Program-made: the position numbers and the translations under genes
In this document: piece by piece, positions 25,535 through 37,500 of the stretch
How the letters are laid out: each line of letters starts with the position of its first letter
How positions within the stretch are numbered: the first letter of the stretch is position 1
Notes under the pieces: model-generated
Told to the model about the DNA's origin: nothing
The model's input: the letters and a program-made list of their open reading frames with translations, nothing else
Databases searched by the model: none
From: Neocallimastix lanati (nom. inval.)
Lineage: Eukaryota; Neocallimastigomycota; Neocallimastigomycetes; Neocallimastigales; Neocallimastigaceae
Assembly: GCA_016946835.1 (NCBI GenBank)
Contig: JACVTC010000204.1
Location: 1 to 37,500 of the forward strand
Direction of reading: 5' to 3'
Length of the DNA: 37,500 nt

Positions 25535-26610
25535 TTTGGGGATCTTTGAGGGAGTACCATCTTAAATCCTGTAATACTAGAAGTGATGGTAAAAATTCAA
25601 GCATCGCTAAATGGAAGTGAAGTTTTGGTACAATTTCTCCAGTTTTTAGAATTCGTTTCTTGAGGAATCATGAACTTGGTTATGTACCATAAACGAATAT
25701 TCTATTAACAGTTAGTTTAATGGTTTCAAAGGATTTAATTATTTGTTATTGGAGCTTTTTTTATGTTAACTGTTTATTAGATACAGGATATTAGTTTTTT
25801 TTTCCATTTATAGCTTTTAATCTATAATAAACACATATATTATTTTGACTTCATCCTTTATTTAGTATTTTAGTGTTATTTTATATAAAGTCATATATTT
25901 TTTTTAAAAAAATTCTTTTTTTCTTAAATTTTTTTGTTTGACTTCTTTTTCTCATCGCTTTTTTTTTTTTTTTTTTTGTTAGTAAAAAATATTCACTATT
26001 TCATGGCTCCTATTTTGATATTAAAATTAATGATCCTAATCAACACGCACAAATTAGTTTTATCCTTGAAAGTATTAAAAGACTCCCTATTACATCAAAA
26101 AATGATTGAAAACCTTGTTGCTTAAACTTTTTATATCTTAAGAACTCAATAAATTCAAATAGAAAAAAATTTTTAAAAATAATTTTAAACCTTTAAATGT
26201 TGTTCTCAATTTTATGTCACAAGATTTTTTTTCTTGTTACCTTTCTTCAAGCTCAATTTTCTTTAATCAATATACTTGCACTAGCCAGAATATCACTGGT
26301 TGGAATAATGAAAAAAAGGATGGGGTTGTTTATTTTAATTCGACATCAAATAAAATCGACTAGTGAAAAGTACACTTTATTTGTGAGAAGATAAGTGTAG
26401 TTGTTCCTTCATCGATGATGGTTTAAGAGATCATTGAAAAGAGGCCCTTCAAATAAAGCGGAAATAGGGAATGCCTTTCATATTAACCTTGTTTAGAGAG
26501 AGGTCCGATTCAACGCCGAAACAGTATGACAAAGTATCCAATGTAAGTCTGATACGTTTAAGGGAAAGGTTCTATTGTCTTTCCCTCTTGTTAATCCCAA
26601 TTTTAAAAAA
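25535..26610 (+). pseudogene. Decayed coding remnant, function unknown
   Basis: Three stretches translate into ordinary-looking, non-repetitive protein. From 25546: LREYHLKSCNTRSDGKNSS, then a TGA, then 23 open codons before a TAA. From about 25991: SLFHGSYFDIKINDPNQHAQ and about 17 further residues before TGA. From about 26190: 57 open codons including SQNITGWNNEKKDGVVYFN, then TAG TGA, then further readable sequence with several stops. The stops are TAA, TAG or TGA where Gln or Arg codons would fit, as expected from C-to-T decay. I do not recognise the family, and there is no single intact frame. Confidence 0.35.
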
Positions 26611-26756
26611 AAAAAAAAATATTAATATATTTATAATGTACTTCTTCATTTAAAACGTATACAATATATTAATATCTTAATAATTAATAAATAAGGCAAC
26701 CGAAGTGTATTCTATTTCTTGTCTAAAAAAAATGATATGAATAAATATAAATAATT

Positions 26757-26796
<40 letters not shown>

Positions 26797-27465
26797 TTTT
26801 GTAATATATTTATTTTGAATATTTTAAGTCGTTCAAATGATTATGACGTTTAGATTAATCTATTTCTAAATAAGTTAAATCTTAAAAATCTTAATTATTA
26901 AGATTTTTTCAAATGAGTAGTTAATAATACAACTATTAATCAAGCAATAATAAAATAACAGAATTAATAAAAATGATAAAATGTAATAATCAAAAAATTA
27001 TTAAATATTAATTTAATATAAAAATTAACATTTTAAGTACAATTAAAATTTTAAAAAATTAAAAGTATATTAGAAATAAATATTGATATATAAAATAATT
27101 TAAAATATTTGCATATACATTAAAAATAAAAATAAAATTTAGAAAAATGATCAATTATAGTAAATGCTAGTAACCTATTATCCATAATTTTTTATAATAA
27201 TATATAAAAACAAGGCAAACTTTAAAATATATAAATTCTAAAAAATGTTATATCTTTATTACATTATTAAGAAAACAGTTTAATTGGTTATAATATTAAT
27301 TAATTTATATGAACAAATTTAATAATAAAAAAAAAAAAGGATGTATATATATATATTATAAATTCATTTATAAAAATCATACAAAAGAAATATAAATACT
27401 ATTAATGCTTTATTAAAAATTCAGTATTTATTATGCATATGTTTAATTTTCTTTTAAAAGTAATA

Positions 27466-27737
27466 AATAATTAATAATTAATAATTAATAATTAATAATT
27501 AATAATGAATAATTAATAATTAATAATAAATAATAAATAATAAATAATAAATAATAAATAATGAATAATAAATAATAAATAATAAATAATAAATAATAAA
27601 TAATAAATAATAAATAATAAATAATAAATAATAAATAATAAATAATAAATAATAAATAATAAATAATAAATAATAAATAATAAATAATAAATAATAAATA
27701 ATAAATAATAAATAATAAATAATAAATAATAAATAAT
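27466..27737. repeat. 7-bp minisatellite (TAATAAA)n
   Basis: About 38 copies. The first few are TAATTAA variants and the rest are uniform from about 27520. A 7-bp unit never closes the frame, so minus-strand frames read a Tyr-Tyr-Leu-Leu-Phe-Ile-Ile heptapeptide; this is not a gene. Confidence 0.95.
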
Positions 27738-30700
27738 CAAAAATCAATAATCTATAATCAGTATTCAATAATCAATAATAAATAATGAACAAGAAAAAAA
27801 GAAAAAACAGAAAAAAAAAAATAAATCAATATGTTCAAATTATTTTTAATGTTGAAATAAGGTACTATTAAAATATTATTAATAATATAGTTTTTCAAAT
27901 TTATTCATTATCATCTTTTATATATTTAAAGATTATATACTCAAAGATGGAGTAAAGAAATATCTATTAAAATAATTATAATTATATTATAATTAATAAA
28001 AACTAATTTCATGAGTTATGTTAATCATTTATTTATCATAAATGTAATAAAACAAGATGAGTTGCCACAATTTTATTTATTTATTTAATAATTTAATTAT
28101 GTATTTATTTAATTAATAATTTGTTTAATAATTTATATTATTAAATTTTATTTTTAATATTTCAAAAAGAATAGCTATATTATATTCTTATATATTATTA
28201 AAATATTATAATGGTTTTGGTGCTAATTATTACAATTTAAATTTTTTATATTATACCAATTATGGATAATTCATTTTTTTATAATATTACTTATAAAAAT
28301 AATAATAAATAATTATTTAATATATATAACTACTTAAATAATTATTTATTATTATTATTATTATTTTAAATATCGGAGTTTAATAATATAAAAAAAATAT
28401 TTGTTATTTTATTTTTTTTTTTATTTTTATTTTTTATTAATAAAAAATACAGATAAATATTAAAAAAGATATAAAAAAAGAGATTTTATCATTTTACTAT
28501 TTAATTAGTTAATTTTATTTAATATATATAATAACTTATTATTTATTTCATTAAAAAGATTGAAATGTTAAAAGGAGATTCATAATAAAAAGGATATTAA
28601 TTATTAATGAGAATAAATGGTATAATTATGTCCTAATAAGTAACCAAATAAATACATTAATTAAAAATGTCATTATTTATTTATAAAAATTTAATTGAAA
28701 TAATTAAAATAATTTATATTATTTTTTTACTTTACAATATACCTAAATTTATGAATTTTTTTTTATTATTATTAAATTTTAATAATTTAATTAAGATTCA
28801 ATAGATACTTTATTAAAAAACAGTATATTGATAATATTATTATTCTTAATTTTTTTCTTAATAACAATTAATAAAAATAATAAATATTTTATTATTAAGC
28901 TATAGAAATGAAACGTAAATGCTTAATTATGAATTTATAAAGTTAATAATACATTATTGTTATTGTAGCTATATTAATTATAAGAAATAATATGAAATTC
29001 ATTTAATGAAATAAAATTTAAAATATTATATTTTTTTATTGTTTAAAGAAAGTATTTATTAAATTTTCATTCTGATTGATTATTTCATTCTAATTTATAA
29101 TCAATTGATTTAGTTAGATTTTATTAATACTTTTAAAATTTTAATATAAAATTTCATTCTCCATTAAATATAATATAAATATTAAAATAAGAAAAAAATA
29201 CATTATAAATTATATTTATATTAATAAAGCAATAACAATAAAATCAAATATATAATTTATAAATTATTATAATTTTATTTTAATTTTAAATTGTTAATGA
29301 GTATATTAAATAAGTGAAAAAAAATCTGTAAAAATGGAGTTCTTTTTTTTTATATAATTATTTTAATATTTTTTTTATTGTATTTATTACTTATTTCATA
29401 ATAAAAAGTAAAATATTATCATTTATTTTTCAATTTAGTTATACATATGTTTTAATATGTTTTAATTTTAAGTAAAAAATGAGATAAATTTCCGAAGTAT
29501 TTGAATTTAATTTAATGATCATTTTTATATAATTAAAAAGTCTAATGGAAAAATATAATAATATTTTTCCTTTTTTATTTTTTTTATTCAATTTTTTTAT
29601 TTAAAAGAAAATAATTTTAAAGTTTAATGACCGATTTTTCTTAAAATATTGAATTTAATTGTATAATATATAATTTTATATTATAATATATTAATATTAT
29701 TTATTTATTATATGCAATTTACTCCATTTTAATTTATAGGATTATAATGATTAAATAAAATTATATACATATTTTTTTAATGTTTAAACTTTTACACTAA
29801 ATTTTATTAGTTAAAGTTAAAAAAAAAGAAATTTTTAAAAATTTGAATCAATCTTATTGGTTAAATTTAATATGGTTTTGCTGAAAATTTCAAGATATAT
29901 TAGTTTTTTAAAATTATTTTATAATATATAATTATGATATATAATTACTGTATATCAATATAAGAAAAGTTTAATTTTTTTTTAAAAAACTTTAATATAT
30001 TTTTTTTTGTTTAACTTTAGATTTTAAATTAAAATTTCCTTTTATGTATATATAAAATAATTTATGAGATAAACAATTATAATATATATCTTTTATATAT
30101 TATATGATATTTATATGAAAATATTTATATATTTTTAATTTTTTAATAAAGAAATTATATAAAACTTTTTTTTTTTTATTATTATTTAGTATTAATTTTT
30201 ATTATATTCAATAATTTTTATCAAATCTTTATTTACTATTTATTTAAAAGTTAGAAGTTAATATCTAAATTACTAGAATAAAATAAATAAAATAAAAATA
30301 TTAATAATAAAGTAACATTGTTGATATATAGATATAATTAATTGAATATGTATAATCAAATAATATTAAAACCTCCAATTCAAGCTATTAAGAAAATATT
30401 TACAAATAAAAAATAAAAAGAGAAAGTATTCATAAATGATTTTTTTAATATTTTATATAAAATTTTATATTTAATTAAAAATATATATCCATGTGTAAAA
30501 CAAAAAAACATTAAATTTAATTAATAGATTTAATTACTAATAAAATTTATTATTTATTTATATAATGAATAAATTATACTATATAAGTTATGTAGTAGAA
30601 TTATAAATCGAAAAATCTATTATGTAAAAAGATTTAGTATTTATTTTAGCATTTTTTTTTATAGTTCATCTTATCATCATCATATATATATCATTTAGTT

Positions 30701-30870
30701 TTGTATGTGTATTAGATTATTTTTTTAAATAAATATTTTTAGAGATTTTTTTATTTTATTGTTTCGTTAATCTAACAATTGAATAACTTTAACATTAAAT
30801 TATATAATTCTATATTTCTTTTTTATGTATTTTTTAAAAAATTTATTATTTTATATTAAATAGAATTACA

Positions 30871-30901
<31 letters not shown>

Positions 30902-31194
30902 TTTTCATTAATAAATTATAATTTATATTTTATATATTATATTTATGAGTAAATTATAAAAATTAATTTTATTATATAATCATGATAAATAGTAATAATG
31001 AATTTTTAAAATTTAATTAAAATCATTTATGACATTAAAAGTTTAAACTTTTTGTAAAATATTTTTATTTAAATATCATTTAATTTGTCCATTTATATTT
31101 ATATTTATATTTTAAGATTAATATTTTTCTTCTTTCTTTTTTTTTCATATATAATATTTTAAAAAATTTTTTTTATTATCTTAGAAATAATAAA

Positions 31195-31228
<34 letters not shown>

Positions 31229-31598
31229 TTTTTTTTGTAAATTTTGAGTGAAATAGCTCATTTTTAAATTGTATTTATTAATTATTCAAATTAATAATTT
31301 TATTTATAATTTTTATATTTTTTTTTTACTAAATATTAAAATTAATATATACGTTTTATGTTGTTTTAATTTAAATATATCGTATAATACACATATCCAT
31401 TTAATTAAAAATTATTCTATAATATATATCAATATATTATTTAATTTATTTAATAAATTTGTTATCTTATTAAATTTATATTACAAAAATTAATTAAAAT
31501 TGAAGTATAAATAATTATTCATTTTGTAATAGAGTATATATCTATAATATATTTTCAATAATGTTTTAATATATAGTTTTATATTTTATTTAAATAAA

Positions 31599-31644
<46 letters not shown>

Positions 31645-31744
31645 TAATTTTTGCTAGTTTTATTTTAATATTTATTTTTATCAATTTTAAAATTATATAT
31701 ATCTTTCATTTATATTTTAATTTATTTATTATTTTTTTAAAAAG

Positions 31745-31785
31745 CTTTTTCTAAATTTTATACAAAATATAAAATTTAGAAAAAG
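31745..31785. repeat. Perfect 18-bp inverted repeat with 5-nt loop
   Basis: CTTTTTCTAAATTTTATA (31745-31762) pairs with TATAAAATTTAGAAAAAG (31768-31785) around loop CAAAA. It stands about 870 bp upstream of the gene at 32656. Confidence 0.85.
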
Positions 31786-32471
31786 TGTTGGTTAACAAAT
31801 TATAAAAAATAAAGATATTAATACTAAAAAGCAATTCAATGAATATAAAGTATATTGTATATTCATAAAAATTTTATAAAAAAAAAATAAGAAATCATTT
31901 TAAAATTGATAAGAAAATATTAAAATTTAAGTTTAAAACCAAGTATATGTATAAATAAATTGAAATATCAAAATAAACATTTATGAAGTATCGGCTTCAC
32001 ATATATATCAATAAAATTACCACAATAAAATAAAAATAAAAAAAAAAAAAATAAACAACAATGAAAATAGAAATTAAATAATAATAAATAAAAATATCTA
32101 TTTATTTTTTTAATTAGGAAAAAAATAAATTGAAAATAACTACGAGAAAACATTTAAAATAATAAACAAAAAAACTTTATATGTATATAATCAGTAAAAA
32201 AAAAAAAAAAAAAAACTCAAAAGAAAATTTTGAAAATTTATTCTTTTGCATTTTACGAAATATTTTATTTAAATAAATTTTATAAACAAATATTATAATT
32301 TAAGTTTATTTTAAAATTATATATTATTCATATTTTTATTCTTGTGATTCTTTTAATAATAATTATAAAAGTTGTACATATATAAATATATATTCACTTT
32401 TTCTAAAAAATAAAAAAAAAAAAAAAAAAAAAAACGGTAAATAGAAATGAAAATGATTATAATATTATATA

Positions 32472-32533
32472 ATTATATAAATAAATAAATAAATGAATAA
32501 ATAAATGAATAAATAAATGAATAAATAAATAAG
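32472..32533. repeat. AAATAAATGAAT-type repeat upstream of the host gene
   Basis: Tetranucleotide units AAAT with regularly placed AATG variants, ending about 120 bp before the ATG. Confidence 0.8.
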
Positions 32534-32655
32534 TAATAATTACTTTTGAAATAAAAATTAATCAATAATAATATAATAATTATATATATATTATAATAAT
32601 TAATAGTCAAACAATATTTTTTTAAAACAATATACCTCTGAAAAAGTTATCAAAA

Positions 32656-35600
32656 ATGCAGAATTCTAAAGAAAATTCACCAAAAAAAAATAGAAAAACT
32701 TCTCGTTCAAATAACAAAAAGCAAAATGATGTATAATATTTTTTTAATTATAATAAATTTAAATTAAAATTAAAAATTTAATAATAGTGATAGTAATAAA
32801 GAATAGTAATAAGGATAATAATGTGTATTTTTGTTTTTCGTATTGTGTAGGAATCTTTTAAGGAATTTTTAAATTCTGATATACCTAATCCTCTGGGAAG
32901 TACTAATAGTTTTATGGCAGTAAATGCCATTGGTGTTCGAATGGCAAAACTCCAAAATAAATTAAGATATAACAATGCTTTGGCCCCAGCTTTAAGAAAT
33001 CTTCCAGATTATTGCCCTTCAAGTAAAATTTAAATTATTTTATTTTTTGAAATTTTAATTTTCCAATTTTTAAATTTAATTATAGTTATGAAATATATTT
33101 TTTATTAATTTATATAAATTTTTAATTATTTTTTTTTTTTTTTTTTTTTTCTTTTCTTTTCTTTTCTTCTTTTTTTCTTGTCATATATATTTAAATATAT
33201 ATATATATATTTTTATTTAAAAAAATGAAATGTATTGTAAAAAAAAAAAAAATGAATAGATCCTACATATTCTATTAATATAGAGAATAATAAAAATAAT
33301 AACCAAAAATATGAATTAAATAAGAAACTTTCAACTTTGTCATCCGATAAACAAATAATTTTCGAAAATTATAATGGTAAATCATTAAATAATACGAATA
33401 ATAGTAAAAATAATAAAAATAAAAATAAAGTTAGTAGTAGAAAAAGGAAAGGTGATAGTATTAAAAAAACTTCAAAGAAACCTAAAAAGTTAAAAAAAGG
33501 TAAGAAATACTTTAAATGTAGTCTATGATAGATAGCTAATTAAGTTGTACTTTTTTTTTTTTATTTTTTTTTTGTTAGTAGTTATTGCAATATTTATATC
33601 TATATATATATAATTTATGAGTTTTATATGAAATTATTTAATAATATTAATATATGTATTTTTTTTTTTCTATTTTATTATTTTTATTTATTATAGAATC
33701 ATCATCAAGTGAATCGCTGGCTAGTACAAATAATGAAAATCAAACAAATGAAGAAAAAGAAATTAAAGAAAACAATAGTAAAGTTAAGTCAAAAACAGTA
33801 GTATTAACAAAATTTAATGAAAAAATAGATATAGTAAAAAATGAAAATGAGAAGAATTCAAAAAATGTAATGAATATAATAAAAGATGATAGTACCACAA
33901 TAACTTCATTCATCGATTCAAAAGTTGTTACTGGGTTGCCTGAACAAACAATAATGAACTATATTAGTAGATCTTTTTCTGGAAATAAAGAAAGTAATAA
34001 AGAATCAATACAAATTAAAAAAGAAATTAATCATAAAAAGATAAATATCTCTTCTGATAATAATTTAATTAAAAATGCCACAAATAATGAAACAAATATG
34101 TCTAATCAAGTAATTAATTCAAGTAAAAGTTTAAATTCAAATAGTATTAATAAACCATTTCAAATAAGTACAATTCGAAATTCAATAAGTAATAATAATA
34201 TTTTAATATCTCCTGTTTTGTATAATAAAGGGGCAGCTGTTCTTAGTAATAATATTTATAACGTTAATATTAATAATTCAAATCCACCTAATTCATTATC
34301 TTGTACTGGTGAAATATACAATAATATTAATACAAATTCTCCTACTAATACTATAAATGATATATTAAATAATGAGATATATTTAAAAAATTCACAACTT
34401 CCACAACAAATTAAATCTCAATCTACTCCACTTCAACAATCTGGTATTACATATCTAAGTAAAAATGTAATTGGTTCTCAATCGTATTCTCAGGGTTTCA
34501 ATTATAAATTAAAAGAAAATTTTATTAAGGTAAAATCACAGCAACCATCACAGCTATTATTAGAAGAAATTCCATCTATTAATTCAACCTTGTCCTCATC
34601 ACAAAATGCTATAAACATTGAAGAACAAATTATAAAAATTCATCAACAGAGACAGCAACAGAAACAACAGAAACAACAGCAGCGTCAATTGGAAAATCAA
34701 AAAATTAATAGATTATTACAAACTCGTAGATCTCAATCATATATTTATACTACGCCTAGTGATAATCAACACTATGGCAATTATTCAGTGCAAACAGCAC
34801 AACAACAACATTATTATACTAAAGCTAAAACTTCATCGTTTCCAGACATAAATAATCATTCAAATATAGTGCAAAATATTAGTCCATCAGAAGTAAATAT
34901 TAATTCTACATTAATTAATCCTATTAATAATACAGTAAATTCTTCAAAATCTACTATGTATAATCAAAAACAATATTCAAAGTCAACCGTTTTAAATAAT
35001 CTTGTAGATATTTCAATGAATAATAATAGTGCATTAACTATGAATACATTTAATTATATATCTTCATCATCACCATCTTTACAGACTCTTAATTTAAATA
35101 CAACTAATATTAATACAAATGTAAATAATGTTAATATTAATACTTTAATAAGTCCTGTTTTAACAAATCAAACGATTCTTTATCCAACAACTGTAGTTCA
35201 TAGTCCAAATGAAAATAGTGTCACCACAACAATAATGAATTCAACTCCTTCTACGGGAAATAACAATGAATTAATTTATGATTCAGTGATTGATAGTCAA
35301 AATAAAGAAATTAAAGAATTTTCAGCTATTTCATCTAATATGAAAATAGAGGAAGTAAATTCATTAGTAAATATTTCAACTTCAAAAGTTTCGGAGAATA
35401 ATATATTATTACCTTGCCCAAGTAATAATAATGCTAATAATAATAATGTTATTAATAATAATAATATTATCAATAACGATAATAATCTATATAAGAATAA
35501 TAATACAATTGTTTCTCAGGTTAATAAATCTCTTTCTGAAATGGATAACTCATCATTAAAAGAAAATAATGAAATAAATCAAATCTCAAATATTAGTTAC

Positions 35601-37049
35601 AATAATATATTTGTCAATAATGATTCCTCTTGTAATAATAATTTAATAATAACAAAAAAAGATTTTGTAAAAATTCCTGAAGATGAAGTAAATAATAATA
35701 CTATTATTAATAGAAATATGTTATCATTATCAGGTAATTCTTTTGAAACAATAAAAGAAAGCCTTTCGTTAACTAATTCTATTGAAAATAGTCAATATAT
35801 AAATGATGAAACTAATAATTTAAATGAAGTAAACTCTTCATTAGTTGCCAGAACACTTTGTGAAGATAATACTAATATATTAGAGGTACCAAATTCAATA
35901 TTACTTGCTGAAAAAACATTAAAAATGGATGAAGGTAGTAGCAATAGTACAATAGTTAATCAAGGTATATAATATATATATATATTTTTTTTTAATTATA
36001 AAACATTAAATATTTTATATATAAATTATATAAAAATATAAATTGTAAAATATAAATAAATAAATAAATAAATAAAAACTAATTAAAACGTAAATAACTA
36101 TATTGATACTATAATTATTTATAATAATATTAATATTAATATTAATATTTTATAGGAAATGAATTAAATTCAAATTTAGATATTAATCTTTCAATGGTTG
36201 ACAATGAAAAAATAATTTCTAATGATTTAACAATTTATTCATCTTCAACTTCATCTTCATATAAAGATACTTTAAGTAGCCTTTACACCCCATCATTAAG
36301 ACCAAGAGAAAATTTTAATGAAAATTCAAGTATTTTTTATGGTAAAATATATAAATATCTATAATTATTATTATAATTATAGTATATGTATATATGAGTT
36401 ATTTTAAAAATAAGTTGTTAAAAGATGACTATTATTGTTATAAAATAAAGCAAAATAAAATCTAATTTATATATTTGCATATTTTATTTATTAATAACAT
36501 ATTAAATATTTAGAGAATATTACCCCTCCTTTTTCAACGAAAGTTTCACCTGTAATTTTATCAAAAAGTGAATTATCATCAGATGAATTAACTAATTCTT
36601 TGAATAAGATAAAGGATAATTCTATCAAAGAGTGTGTTAATTCACCTTATATAGTTAGTTCAGTACCATCTAACTCTAATATGTCAATAATAGAAGATGA
36701 TAAAGAAATTATAAATAAAAATAATTATTCAATTACTCTAGGTGATAATAATGAACTTATACAGTCTGGAAATTTAAATGGTATTTCAACGACAGCTCCA
36801 ACTCCACTAAATTTAGTTAATATTAATAATCTATCTAAGAATGAATCAACCATAGGAATATCTCCTATTATAACACATCCAGCTATTTTTAAACAAAATA
36901 GAAATGAACTTTATAATATTCCATTAAATATGAATTGTGTGAGTTTTACATCAGCATCACCACCAATTGCAAGTCCACCATATAAATCAACTGTAAATTT
37001 ACCATTAACACCAATATCATCACGTTCTATATCTTCATCACATTTTTAA
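32656..37049 (+). CDS. Six-exon gene for an Asn/Ser/Gln-rich, probably nuclear protein (about 1158 aa)
   Basis: Exons inferred from frame continuity and GT-AG borders: 32656-32730, 32851-33022, 33260-33499, 33697-35964, 36156-36341, 36514-37049. Together they give 3477 nt ending in TAA. Introns are 120-237 nt and very AT-rich; the first is phase 0 and the other four are phase 1. Residues 26-83 (exons 1-2, ESFKEFLNSDIPNP...ALRNLPDYCPS) are the only non-repetitive segment and the likely folded domain. Exon 3 has a strongly basic stretch (SRKRKG...KKPKKLKKG) that looks like a nuclear localisation signal. Exon 4 is Asn/Ser-rich with a Gln-rich segment (QQRQQQKQQKQQQRQ) near residue 480. The C-terminus is Ser/Pro-rich (SPPIASPPYKS). 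This composition is common in transcriptional regulators, but I do not recognise the family. The start is the first ATG of exon 1, with an A-rich context. Confidence 0.8.
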
Positions 37050-37500
37050 ATAATTTTAATTATAATATTAATGAAATATTTAATATATAAAATAATTTCT
37101 ATTTTGTTTTTATTTTTATTTTTATTTTTTTAATTTTAATTTTTATTTACTTATATAAGTCTATTAATTTTTTGTTTTATTTAAAAATAAAACATGTAAA
37201 CATAATTAGCACGTAAACATGATTAGCACGCATATACATATATTCAAATGCACATATATGCAGTATAATTTTTTAATGCTTCAAAAATAATTTATTGAAA
37301 TAGTTTAATATATATTTTCAGATATATATAATGTATATATTTATTTATTTTTTTTTTTTTTTTTTTTTTGTTTTAATTTTACCAATACTTAACATTAAAA
37401 ATTAAATAATACTTAATATTAATATAATCATTAATATAATGGATATATAATAATCATTAATATAATAATAAAAAGAATAATATGTATAATATATAATATT
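37050..37500. other. 3' flank of the host gene
   Basis: AT-rich with a poly-T run near 37347-37369. No further gene is visible. A poly(A) signal could be any of several AATAAA-like strings (for example AAAATAAAAC near 37182-37191), so none is called. Confidence 0.4.

Larger units (their letters stand above)
26611..32655. other. About 6 kb of gene-free AT-rich DNA
   Basis: No credible coding region or tRNA is seen on either strand. It contains many homopolymers (for example A-runs near 30869-30898 and T-runs near 31602-31642), the minisatellite at 27466-27737, a perfect hairpin at 31745-31785 and a short repeat at 32472-32533. The right end probably holds the promoter of the gene starting at 32656. 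Confidence 0.6.

Noticed and set aside
27513-27768. Frames of 75 and 82 aa in the minisatellite
   Set aside because: They are products of the 7-bp repeat.
1-37500. CRISPR arrays, operons and ribosome binding sites
   Set aside because: The window is eukaryotic. Its direct repeats are simple-sequence or leader tandem repeats and have no CRISPR-like spacers.

Overview
The window is extremely A+T-rich, with long poly-A/poly-T runs, short-unit repeats, Asn-rich proteins and small GT-AG introns. It is eukaryotic nuclear DNA. The style suggests an anaerobic gut fungus (Neocallimastigomycota) or another very AT-rich early-diverging fungus; a dictyostelid is a less likely alternative. This assignment is inference.

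Three nearly intact Ty3/gypsy LTR retrotransposons fill about 1.0-24.9 kb. Element 2 (+ strand, 1031-16098, target duplication ATTAG) is a chromovirus with one fused gag-pol frame, a chromodomain and a Tf1-like self-priming signal. Element 1 (- strand, 1115-9296) is nested in the 5' LTR of element 2, with a TTAA duplication. It has separate gag and pol joined by a textbook -1 frameshift signal, and its pol is broken near the C-terminus. Element 3 (- strand, 17892-24908, duplication AAAT) is a relative of element 1 with the same frameshift architecture. It sits 15 bp upstream of a tRNA-Pro(CGG) gene, as expected for Pol III-targeted integration. The two LTRs of each element are almost identical, so all three insertions look recent.

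The most striking signal is a roughly 230-nt structured RNA shared by the untranslated leaders of elements 1 and 2 (7980-8209 minus; 10506-10740 plus), although their proteins and priming modes differ. Loops and linkers are identical over blocks of 9-15 nt, while at least three helices differ in sequence and keep pairing. I do not recognise this RNA as a known class.

Downstream of element 3 are the tRNA-Pro gene, a second degenerate tRNA-like sequence with a (AAAT)n tail (possible SINE), a decayed coding remnant (about 25.5-26.6 kb) and about 6 kb of gene-free AT-rich DNA with a 7-bp minisatellite. The window ends with one host gene of six exons (32656-37049, about 1158 aa) encoding an Asn/Ser/Gln-rich, probably nuclear protein that I cannot assign.
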